Below are positions 45,477-52,854 of a stretch of DNA of 64,000 nucleotides, one piece after another. This DNA comes from CBDCGS01 sp965216915 (GTDB lineage Bacteria > Pseudomonadota > Alphaproteobacteria > UBA828): positions 124,001 through 188,000 of the forward strand of contig CBDCGS010000011.1 in assembly GCA_965216915.1 (NCBI GenBank). Direction: 5' to 3'. Position numbers and translations under genes: made by a program. Numbering within the stretch: position 1 is the first letter of the stretch; every line of letters starts with the position of its first letter. The notes beneath the pieces are model-generated. The model did not search any database. It saw nothing but the letters and a program-made list of their open reading frames with translations, and was not told where the DNA came from.

Positions 45477-46390
45477 GCCGCCCTCACCATCGTCTCGAGG
45501 CGCCAGCTATAGACGGTCGCCGGTTTGGGCTCCCATATCTCGGCGTTCTCGACTCCCGGAAGCCCGGCCAGGGCGCGGTGCTCGCTCGCCACGGCGACCC
45601 AGTCGTCCGTCTCGCCGAGGACCGCCGGCTTGCAAGCGATGCCGTCGCGCGCGATGGCGAGACCATCCGCCGTGCCGACCAGGAACGTGTAAAAGCCATC
45701 CAACGCGGAGAAGCTCGCCTCGAGCGCCTGCTGCAGGCTCTCGCCCCGGTTGAGCCGCGAAGCGATGAAGGCAGCCGCGACCTCGCTGTCATTATCACTC
45801 TGGAATTGGATCCCCTCCGCTTCGAGGCGCCGCCGCTCCCGATTGTGGTTGGAGAGCGAGCCGTTGTGGACGAGGCAGATGTCGCGGCCCGACCAATAGG
45901 GATGGCAATGACGGCTCGTGACAGCACTCTCGGTCGCCATGCGCGTGTGGCCGATCGCGTGGGAGCCTGCCCGCTCGGCAAGCCGATAGCGCAGCGCGAC
46001 GTCCGCGGGCCGGCCAACGCCTTTGAAGAGCTGCATCCGCGTGCCGCCGCTCACGACGAGCACGTCCGGTCGGTTCTCAGCCAACCATGACGTCAAGGTT
46101 TCGAGCCGTATCGGCGCCGTTAGGGTCGCGTGGTCCGCGATCACCTCATGCGCAACCGGGCATCCCACGCCCTGCGCGAGCCCATCGACGAGCGTCGACC
46201 AGTCGACGTCGGGCTCAAGCGCCAACACCGTGATGCGCACGGTGTCCGCGGGCGTCGGATCACCAAATACCGCGAATCCCGCGCTGTCCGGGCCGCGCTC
46301 CGTCATCTCGATCAGCATCGCGTCGAGCTGCCGGCCGAGGCCGGGCCAGTGGTCGTGGTTCTTGAGGAACAGGCCAACGATCCCGCACAT
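45473..46390 (-). CDS. glxB: Class II glutamine amidotransferase (GlxB / MgsA-like)
   Basis: A 305-residue stand-alone glutaminase domain. Residue 2 is the N-terminal nucleophile cysteine (MCGIVGLF), which becomes the catalytic N-terminus after Met removal. ERGPDSAGFAVFG, GHTRMATESAVT and HNGSLSNHN match the class II family. It would supply ammonia or handle the gamma-glutamyl donor for GlxC-GlxD. The ATG at 46390 is required by the cysteine-2 rule, and a GGGGGTGG run precedes it. First gene of the trio, with a palindrome 35-53 bases upstream of the start. Confidence 0.88.
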   Translation of the reverse strand: MCGIVGLFLKNHDHWPGLGRQLDAMLIEMTERGPDSAGFAVFGDPTPADTVRITVLALEPDVDWSTLVDGLAQGVGCPVAHEVIADHATLTAPIRLETLTSWLAENRPDVLVVSGGTRMQLFKGVGRPADVALRYRLAERAGSHAIGHTRMATESAVTSRHCHPYWSGRDICLVHNGSLSNHNRERRRLEAEGIQFQSDNDSEVAAAFIASRLNRGESLQQALEASFSALDGFYTFLVGTADGLAIARDGIACKPAVLGETDDWVAVASEHRALAGLPGVENAEIWEPKPATVYSWRLETMVRAA

Positions 46391-46424
46391 GACAACCACC
46401 CCCGAGATTACTAAGAGGAACATT

Positions 46425-46443
46425 ATTTTCCTATCAGGAAAAT
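46425..46443. promoter_or_regulatory. 19-bp palindromic operator candidate upstream of glxB
   Basis: ATTTTCCT-ATC-AGGAAAAT is a perfect 8-bp inverted repeat with a 3-base spacer, in an AT-rich island within GC-rich DNA. It lies 35 bases before the glxB ATG, where a promoter is expected. It looks like a binding site for a dimeric helix-turn-helix regulator; no regulator gene adjoins it. Confidence 0.6.
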
Positions 46444-46548
46444 CCCCTGCGCGCAAGACCAGCATATCGCTCAACCGGGCGGGTGGACGTCGATCGCAGA
46501 AGGTTGGCGGCGCGGGTCACGCACCATCATCGGCTGTGTGGAAGAGGC

Positions 46549-46962
46549 TTAGCCCGTATCCTCGTCCCGCAGGTAGCGGGTCGCCTCTTGCGGCTCGTGC
46601 TCCGGGTCGAACTGGAAGAGCTCGAGCAGCACGTCGTCGGGCGCGGCGCACATGATGTAGCGCCAGGAGCCGAACTCGCGGATCTCGCTGCGGAAGCTGT
46701 GGCCGCGCGCCTTCATGCGCGCAACGAGCGCAGGCAGGTCGTCCGAGCGGATGCCGACATGGTGAATGGCGCCGCGGCCGGCATCGCGCGGCGGCTGATC
46801 GTAGATGTGAAGCCCGCCTTGGCCGACGCGTAGGAACACGTTGCGCGCACCCGCAAGGGCGCCGTCGAACACCACGCGCGCGCCAAGCATGTCGCGCCAC
46901 CAGGCGATGGTGGCGTCGATGTCGCGCGCGAAGAGGTGGACGTGATGCAGACTCTCGGTCAC
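46549..46962 (-). CDS. VOC family (glyoxalase/dioxygenase fold) protein
   Basis: A 137-residue vicinal-oxygen-chelate protein with two betaalphabetabetabeta modules. Likely metal ligands are the histidine of LHHVHLFARD, the histidine of IHHVGIRSDD and the glutamate of DVLLELFQFD. It could be a glyoxalase, dioxygenase or resistance-type enzyme. The GTG start overlaps the stop of the luciferase-like gene (GTGA), so the two are coupled. It ends 158 bases before glxB on the same strand. Confidence 0.82.
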   Translation of the reverse strand: MTESLHHVHLFARDIDATIAWWRDMLGARVVFDGALAGARNVFLRVGQGGLHIYDQPPRDAGRGAIHHVGIRSDDLPALVARMKARGHSFRSEIREFGSWRYIMCAAPDDVLLELFQFDPEHEPQEATRYLRDEDTG

Positions 46963-47975
46963 AGCGCCTGGGCCACGCGCGGCATCACCTCCTCGGCGAA
47001 GAGACGCATCGCGTCCACCACCTGGCTGTGCGGCATGCCGACCCAGTGCATGCCGAGGATCATCGTGTTGACCCCGAGCCGCTTGTGATAGCCCGCGATT
47101 TGCTCGGCAACCTCATCGGGCGAGCCGAACAGGAAGCGGTCGCGCATCAGCTCCTCGAAGGCGAGCGAGAGATCGTCGTCGCCGGGCGGCATGGCGTTGT
47201 CCTGCCCCCAGGCGTGGTAGGTCTTGTACTTCTCCTCGAGGTGCGGGCGGGCGAGACGCTCGGCCTCGGCACGGGTCGGCGCGACGAAGATCTCGCGCAT
47301 CAGGGGCAGCTCGTCGGGGAACGGCTTGCCCGCGGCATCGAGCGCGCGCCGGTAGATCTCCAACTGTCGCTCGGTCGTCTCCATGCGCTGATGGGGGTTG
47401 ATGAACCAGGTGTCGCCAAGCGCGGCCGCCCGGCGCACGGCACCATCGGCATTGGCACCGAGCCAGATCGGCGGGCGCGGTTGCTGCAAGGGCCTGAGCG
47501 AGACGGTGACGTTGTCGAGCTCGAAATGCGAGCCCGTCATGCTCACCCCCTCTTCGGTCCAGAGCCGCACGACGGCCTCGAGATTCTCGATGAGGCGCGG
47601 CACACGCTCCTCTTGGGTCGTTCCGAAGCCCTTGAACTCGACCTCGCGATAGCCGAGCCCGGCACCGAAGATCAACCGCCCGCCGGACATCACGTCGAGC
47701 GTTGCGGCTTGCTCTGCGATGTCGAGCGGCTTGTGGAGCGACAGCAGAATGATCCCGGGCAACAGGCGGCAGCGCGGCGCCTCCGCCATGAGCCGCGCGA
47801 GCAGCGGAAGCTGCTGATATTGCTGCAGCGGATACGACGCGTAATGCATGCCGGTCGCGATGATGTCGAAGCCGAGCGCGTCGGCGAGGCGCGCCTGCTC
47901 CGCCAGCTCCTCGAAGCGGGCCTGCATGTCGGTGCCGCGTGGAAACTGCCCGCGGATGAAGAATCCGTATTTCAT
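46959..47975 (-). CDS. LLM class flavin-dependent oxidoreductase
   Basis: A 338-residue bacterial-luciferase-like monooxygenase using FMN or F420. It begins MKYGFFIRGQFPRG and has the family core ADALGFDIIATGMHYASYP near residue 45, FGAGLGYREVEFKGFG near residue 112, PRPPIWLGANADGAVRRAA near residue 175 and the C-terminal FGSPDEVAEQIAGY. The ATG at 47975 has GAGGAGCGAGG upstream. It precedes the VOC gene with overlap, suggesting a two-step oxidation and ring or C-S cleavage, substrate unknown. Confidence 0.88.
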   Translation of the reverse strand: MKYGFFIRGQFPRGTDMQARFEELAEQARLADALGFDIIATGMHYASYPLQQYQQLPLLARLMAEAPRCRLLPGIILLSLHKPLDIAEQAATLDVMSGGRLIFGAGLGYREVEFKGFGTTQEERVPRLIENLEAVVRLWTEEGVSMTGSHFELDNVTVSLRPLQQPRPPIWLGANADGAVRRAAALGDTWFINPHQRMETTERQLEIYRRALDAAGKPFPDELPLMREIFVAPTRAEAERLARPHLEEKYKTYHAWGQDNAMPPGDDDLSLAFEELMRDRFLFGSPDEVAEQIAGYHKRLGVNTMILGMHWVGMPHSQVVDAMRLFAEEVMPRVAQAL

Positions 47976-48114
47976 GCTTGCCTCGCTCCTCGCGGCGCCA
48001 CTTCCGGAGCGCGAAGTGTAGCAGCGGAGAAAACGCCACGCCTGCCGAATAGTCGCGCACCCCCTTGCGCGGATGACGAACCATCCCACATCAAGAAAAA
48101 CCGGGGAGACTGAC

Positions 48115-48654
48115 ATGATCCACAACCGCCTACCCATTCTGATTTCCACGATCGCGGCCATCGCCTTCGTCGCAGGGATTTTCGTGGTGATGCCCGCACA
48201 GGCCGCCGGGCCGGATGCGTTCTACGGCCACTACAAGGGGACGGGCACCTCGCGTGACCCCAACGTCACCTTCTTCGAGCTGACCGAGCGCGACCTCGAC
48301 GTGGTCATCGGGGCCGACGGCGCGGGGTTCTTCGTCGAGTGGACCACCGTCATCCGCGACTATCGCGACGAGGAGGTGCGCCGGCGCAGCGCCCGGGTCG
48401 CCTTCGACCCCTCCGATCGGCCCGGCATCTATCTCGCGCGCGGCCGAAATGCATCCAGCGGTCTCAGCTGGGCGTCGATCAACGGCAACACGCTTTCCGT
48501 CCGCGTCGTCGCCATCCGGGACGACGGATCATACTCGGTGCAGACCTATCACCGGACGCTCGGCAGCGACGGCAACATGTTCCTGCAGTTCGTGAGCGAC
48601 AGCGACGGCCAGACCATCAGGATGGTGAGCGCCGTTCTGAAAAAGGGCGAGTAG
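48115..48654 (+). CDS. Small secreted protein of unknown function
   Basis: A 179-residue protein I do not recognise. A Sec signal is clear: MIHNRL, a hydrophobic LISTIAAIAFVAGIFVVM and AQAA near residue 29. The mature part is a compact soluble domain (FYGHYKGTGTSRDPNVTFFELTERDL..., written here only in part) rich in beta-strand patterning, with charged residues and no cysteine. It starts after GGGGAGA. It is divergent from the monooxygenase gene and convergent with hyuB, with no obvious partner. Confidence 0.75.
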   Translation: MIHNRLPILISTIAAIAFVAGIFVVMPAQAAGPDAFYGHYKGTGTSRDPNVTFFELTERDLDVVIGADGAGFFVEWTTVIRDYRDEEVRRRSARVAFDPSDRPGIYLARGRNASSGLSWASINGNTLSVRVVAIRDDGSYSVQTYHRTLGSDGNMFLQFVSDSDGQTIRMVSAVLKKGE

Positions 48655-48689
48655 CGCGGTTGTGCCTTCGCGCGGTGCTGGGCCGCTCG

Positions 48690-48704
48690 CCCGCGCCGCG
48701 CGGG
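48690..48704. terminator. GC-rich hairpin between convergent genes
   Basis: CCCGCG-CCG-CGCGGG forms a 6-bp stem in the 72-base gap between the secreted protein and the convergent hyuB. No T-run follows on either strand, so termination is only possible, not shown. Confidence 0.25.
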
Positions 48705-48726
48705 AACGCTGGGCGCCCGGCCTCGG

Positions 48727-50541
48727 TCAGGCGCGGGCGTCGTCGCCCCGTTCGCTCCCCCGCGCTTGGACGAGGGCCGCGCGCCGCGCCTCGGTCGCCG
48801 GCAGGTCCAAGGCGAGGCTGTCATCGTCGATCGCGCCGGTGAACAAGACGCCGTAGACGGCCTCGGCCTTCGCGCGTGATTCCCAGCCCTCGAGGACGTC
48901 GCTCAGCACGCGTTCCGGCTCGCGCAACAGCGGATCGCCATAGCCTCCGCCCGCCGAATCCCGCCCGCGAATGGCCTGACCCCGGCCGATCGGCCGGTTG
49001 ACCAGATTGGGCAGCTTGACCTCACTGCCGTCGGCCTCGATCAGATGGGTCGCGCCTTGCAAGCCGTTCTTGCCGCCGCGCACGCCGCGTGGCTGCGCGA
49101 CCTGCCCGTCGCAGGGAATGACCACGGTCACGTCGTTGCCCGTCGGTCCGTACACGATCTCCTGGCTCGGCGCGCCGCGGTTGTAGCCGGCGCCCGCCGA
49201 ATCCTGTACCAGCCTGAGAGACTCGACGCGGATCGGGTGCTTGAGCTCGTCGACCTCGATCGAATCGCGATACATCAAGCCGGCGATCACCGGGATCGCG
49301 TAGTTGACCCAGCCGTCAGCCTCCGGCCCCGCAGGCCCGCCATTGGTCGACAGCATCATGCGGTTGACGTAACGCGCGTCGTGATGGCGGTCGTCGCGGC
49401 CCGAGAGAACGGCCATGCCGGCACCGAGGCCGGTCCCGCCCTCCGCCAGACCATGACCAGCGCCGATCGAGGCGAAGGCGGATTGGGTGATGTTGACCAG
49501 GCGCTCGGCGACGTTGGTGGTCGAGACCGAGCAGCTGTGCGGGAACACCGGGGAGGCAACGACGCTATCTTCCGCGTAGTCGAAGCTGATCCGCCTGAAG
49601 GCGCCGGCGTTGCGCGGGATGTCGTTGTCGAGCGAATTGAAGATCGCGCCGAGCACCGCGCTCGTCGCCGACGCACGCGAGGTGTTGAGCCCGCAATCCA
49701 CGCTCGGCGGGTTGTCGCACAGGTCGACGTGGATCTTGGCCTCATCCGGATCGATGTCGATCTCGACCTTGAGCTCGAGACCATCGGGGAGGATGCCCTC
49801 CAGCGGGTCCGAGCGGCCCGTGTTCACGAGATGCGCCTTGGGCAAGGTCTTGATCGAGGCAACCATGCGTTCCTCCGCATAGTCCATCCAATCCTCGATG
49901 AACCGCTTGACCGTCTCCTTGCCGTATTTCTCGCAGAAGGTCTTGAGGCGGCGCTCCGCGATCCGGGCCGAGCCGAGGCCGGCGAGAAAGTCGCCATACC
50001 ATTGATCCGGTACCCGAATGCGTGAACGGCACATGCGCACGATGTCGCCGACGTTCTTATAGTCGCGTTGCACGCGCACGGCGGGGAAGATCAGCGCGCC
50101 TTCCGCATATTGGTCGAGCGCGGCGGCGTAATAGCTCGACGGGATGGCATTGCCGATATCGGCCATATGCGCCTTCGTGCACGCCGTGAACATGTGCTCG
50201 CCATCGATAAACACGGGCACCATGAAGGTGTGATCGGCGGCATGCGTATTGCCGCCATAGGGGTCGTTGTCCAGATAGGCGTCACCTTCGCGAACGTCGT
50301 CCTCGTGGAAGGCGCACATCCTGGCGCTCTGCAGATGGCAGCCGAAGATATGGACCGGCAGGCCCTCGGCGGAGGCGAGCAAGCGGTTGTCGGCGGTCAC
50401 GATGCAGCACGAGAAATCGCGCGCGCTCGAAATCACCGCCGAGCGTGCGGCCTTGAGCAACGTGTTCGTCATCTCGCGGACGATGCCGTCGAGCCGGTTG
50501 GCCATGACGGTCGTCAAAACGGGATCTGGCTCGTTCCGCAT
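48727..50541 (-). CDS. Hydantoinase B family protein, last gene of the creatinine-type operon
   Basis: A 604-residue HyuB-type subunit. It opens PDPVLTTVMANRLDGIVREMTNTLLKAARSAVI (given in part) and has YLDNDPYGGNTHAADHTFMVP near residue 88, THNVAERLVNITQ-like regions in the middle and GGGYGDPLLREPERVLSDV at the C-terminus. HyuB works with a HyuA ATPase; none is in this operon, and the nearest unpaired HyuA is at 37538-39577. If paired with it, the enzyme could open N-methylhydantoin, a known creatinine deamination product. It ends the potD-to-hyuB operon. Confidence 0.85.
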   Translation of the reverse strand: MRNEPDPVLTTVMANRLDGIVREMTNTLLKAARSAVISSARDFSCCIVTADNRLLASAEGLPVHIFGCHLQSARMCAFHEDDVREGDAYLDNDPYGGNTHAADHTFMVPVFIDGEHMFTACTKAHMADIGNAIPSSYYAAALDQYAEGALIFPAVRVQRDYKNVGDIVRMCRSRIRVPDQWYGDFLAGLGSARIAERRLKTFCEKYGKETVKRFIEDWMDYAEERMVASIKTLPKAHLVNTGRSDPLEGILPDGLELKVEIDIDPDEAKIHVDLCDNPPSVDCGLNTSRASATSAVLGAIFNSLDNDIPRNAGAFRRISFDYAEDSVVASPVFPHSCSVSTTNVAERLVNITQSAFASIGAGHGLAEGGTGLGAGMAVLSGRDDRHHDARYVNRMMLSTNGGPAGPEADGWVNYAIPVIAGLMYRDSIEVDELKHPIRVESLRLVQDSAGAGYNRGAPSQEIVYGPTGNDVTVVIPCDGQVAQPRGVRGGKNGLQGATHLIEADGSEVKLPNLVNRPIGRGQAIRGRDSAGGGYGDPLLREPERVLSDVLEGWESRAKAEAVYGVLFTGAIDDDSLALDLPATEARRAALVQARGSERGDDARA

Positions 50542-50562
50542 GGTGTTCTCCCCGATGCCGCC

Positions 50563-51033
50563 TCAGATCACGGTCGGGTTATGGGCGTCCCACCACTCCT
50601 TGACCATGGAGAAGCACTCCTCGCCCAGCAGGCGCTCGTAGGGCCGCTCGCGCTCGGTCGAGGGCGTCGCGACCTCGGTATCGAGGCCGCTGATGTCCAT
50701 GCCGAGCCGCGTCGCATCGGAGAGCAGATTGCCGAAATAGACCCGGTCGATGCGGGCCCACCAGATCGCGCCCGCGCACATCGCGCACGGCTCCCAGGTG
50801 GTGTAGAGCTCGCAACCCGACAGGTCGAAGGTGCCGAGGCGGCGCCCCGCGTCGCGGAGCGCGTTGATCTCGCAGTGCCCGGTCGGGTCGTGGGCTTCCA
50901 CGACATTGTTCCAGCCCTCGCCGACGATCTCCCCGTTGCGCACGATGATCGAGGCGCAATATCCGCCCGTGCCGTCCGCCATCTTCTCCTTGCAGAGCGC
51001 GATCGCGCGCCGCATGAAATCGGCCTTGTCCAT
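50563..51033 (-). CDS. Zinc-dependent nucleoside/guanine deaminase family protein
   Basis: A 156-residue cytidine-deaminase-fold enzyme. The zinc ligand and proton shuttle are in DPTGHCEINALRDAG (HxE, near residue 58) and the two zinc cysteines in WEPCAMCAGAIWWAR near residue 87. The pattern is closest to guanine deaminase (GuaD) of Bacillus. It would release ammonia from an amidine-type ring carbon. The ATG at 51033 starts MDKADFMRRAI, the family N-terminus. In this operon a role on creatinine or a related cyclic guanidine is possible but unproven. Confidence 0.85.
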   Translation of the reverse strand: MDKADFMRRAIALCKEKMADGTGGYCASIIVRNGEIVGEGWNNVVEAHDPTGHCEINALRDAGRRLGTFDLSGCELYTTWEPCAMCAGAIWWARIDRVYFGNLLSDATRLGMDISGLDTEVATPSTERERPYERLLGEECFSMVKEWWDAHNPTVI

Positions 51034-51046
51034 GCCTAGCCTCCCA

Positions 51047-52015
51047 TCAGGCGTTTGCCCGGTTTGCCACCGCGTCCGCGAGGACACACAGGATCTCGAA
51101 CATCATCGTCGCGCCGACCAGCGCCGTGTTGCCGCTCGGGTCGAACGGCGGAGCGACCTCGACCACGTCGGCGCCGACGAGATTGAGCCCACGGGCCCCG
51201 CGGAGCATCTGCTGCGCCTCGAAGGTGGAGTAGCCGCCGATCTCCGGCGTGCCGGTGCCCGGCGCGTAGACCGGATCGAGCCCGTCGACGTCGAAGCTGA
51301 TGTAGGTCGGCCCCTCGCCGACGACCTTGCGCGCCTCAGCGACCACTTTCTCCCAACCGAGCGCGAAATATTCCTCGATGCTGATGACACGCATGCCGGT
51401 TTCGGTCGCGAAATCCATGTCATGCAGATCGTAGACCGAGCCGCGAATGCCGATTTGGATCGTGCGCTTGGGATCGAGCAGACCCTCCTCCACCGCGCGC
51501 CGGAAGGGCGTGCCGTGGGTGAGCTTGGAGCCGCCGAAATAGTCGTCCCACGTATCCGAATGGGCATCGAAATGGATCATGCCGAGCGGCCGCTCGCGCG
51601 CGATGGCGCGCATGATCGGCAGCGTGATCAGGTGATCGCCGCCGGCAGAAAGCGGCACGGCGCCGGCACCGTGCAATGTTGCGAAAAACCGCTCGATGCG
51701 CCCGATGGTGTCGTCGAGGTCGACCGGATTGATGCTGGCGTCGCCGCAATCGGCGATGCGGCAGAGCTCGTAGGGGCAAATCCCGGTCAGGTGATGGGTG
51801 CGCCGCATCAGGCTCGACATGTTGCGGATCTCGCGCGGGCCGTGGCGCGCGCCGGCGCGGTTGGTGGTGCCGCCATCCCACGGCACGCCGACCAGCGCGA
51901 TGTCGACCGCGCCGAAGTCCTCCACGTGCGGCAGACGCATGAACGTCGGCATCGCGCTGAAGCGCGGCATGTCCATGCCGCTGACCGGCTCGTAGAAGCG
52001 TCCCTCCCCGGCCAT
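51047..52015 (-). CDS. Arginase/agmatinase family ureohydrolase
   Basis: A 322-residue binuclear-metal ureohydrolase that cleaves a guanidino group to urea. All metal motifs are present: GGDHLIT near residue 125, DAHSDTWDDYFG near residue 147 and SFDVDGLDPVYAPGTGTPE near residue 240. The family includes agmatinase, guanidinobutyrase and guanidine hydrolase. It lies 13 bases after the creatininase gene, so creatine (a guanidino acid) is an attractive substrate. The ATG at 52015 has AGGGGACG upstream. Confidence 0.88.
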   Translation of the reverse strand: MAGEGRFYEPVSGMDMPRFSAMPTFMRLPHVEDFGAVDIALVGVPWDGGTTNRAGARHGPREIRNMSSLMRRTHHLTGICPYELCRIADCGDASINPVDLDDTIGRIERFFATLHGAGAVPLSAGGDHLITLPIMRAIARERPLGMIHFDAHSDTWDDYFGGSKLTHGTPFRRAVEEGLLDPKRTIQIGIRGSVYDLHDMDFATETGMRVISIEEYFALGWEKVVAEARKVVGEGPTYISFDVDGLDPVYAPGTGTPEIGGYSTFEAQQMLRGARGLNLVGADVVEVAPPFDPSGNTALVGATMMFEILCVLADAVANRANA

Positions 52016-52028
52016 TGCCGATCGTCCC

Positions 52029-52829
52029 CTACTCGGCCGCCGCGCGCGCGGATTTGCGGCCGAATGCCTCGCCGATGGCATCTGTGATGCCATCGACATA
52101 GTCGGAGACGAAGCGCGCGCCCTTCTCCTCGCTCGCGATCACCGATGGCGACAGCGCGCCCGACGACGGCACGCGCGCGACGTCCGTCGGGTACACGTCG
52201 TAGAGCGGAAAATCGGCGGGCGGGTGCGATGGCGCCTTGCTCATATCGACGAGACCAGGGTGGAGGTGAAGCATGACCGAGGTCTCCATCACGCCGGCAT
52301 GCTCCAGCGGCCACCCCGGGAAGCCCTCGGGCCAGGCATTCGCGAGGGTTTCCTCGGTGACATATTCCCAATACGGAATCTTGACGATCCGCATGTCACG
52401 CACGCCGTCGCGGCGGAGGTCGCGGAGCGCAAGGTCGATGCCCTCGACCAAGAACATGTTGTTCTCGTAATGCCCGTCCATCAGCGCCATTTTGCGCACG
52501 CCGTGGCGCGCGAACTCGCAAATCACGTCGTGCACGGTCGACACCAGCGTCGCGGCGTCGAGGCTCGTCGTGCCGGGGAAGTGGTTGCCGCCGCCCGATT
52601 TCGGCTGCGACTTGTAGCCATAGCAAATGGTCGGCGCGACGAGATCGCCCGTGCGCGCGGCGACGCGTTCGGAAAGCGCCGTCGGGATCACGGCATCGCA
52701 ATTCATGGGCAGATGAGGCCCGTGTTGCTCCAGCGAGCCGACCGGCAGAAACACCACCGGGTCCCGCTCGCGCACGCGCCGGTCATACTCGGTCCAGTTC
52801 AGCTGCTCGATCCGCACGATGTCAGCCAT
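52029..52829 (-). CDS. Creatininase (creatinine amidohydrolase)
   Basis: A 266-residue metal enzyme that interconverts creatinine and creatine. In this protein GSLEQHGPHLPMNCD puts E34, H36 and D45, and DGHYENN puts H120 and E122, at the same numbers as the metal ligands of Pseudomonas creatininase. W154 (in IPYWEY) also agrees and the second substrate tryptophan is at W173, one residue off. The HYE motif separates true creatininases from the HGGN relatives (MftE-type). The C-terminus (SHPPADFPLYDVYPTD) also fits. The start has GAGGATCGGAG upstream. Confidence 0.9.
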   Translation of the reverse strand: MADIVRIEQLNWTEYDRRVRERDPVVFLPVGSLEQHGPHLPMNCDAVIPTALSERVAARTGDLVAPTICYGYKSQPKSGGGNHFPGTTSLDAATLVSTVHDVICEFARHGVRKMALMDGHYENNMFLVEGIDLALRDLRRDGVRDMRIVKIPYWEYVTEETLANAWPEGFPGWPLEHAGVMETSVMLHLHPGLVDMSKAPSHPPADFPLYDVYPTDVARVPSSGALSPSVIASEEKGARFVSDYVDGITDAIGEAFGRKSARAAAE

Positions 52830-52854
52830 CTCCGATCCTCCTCGATTCGCAGCC

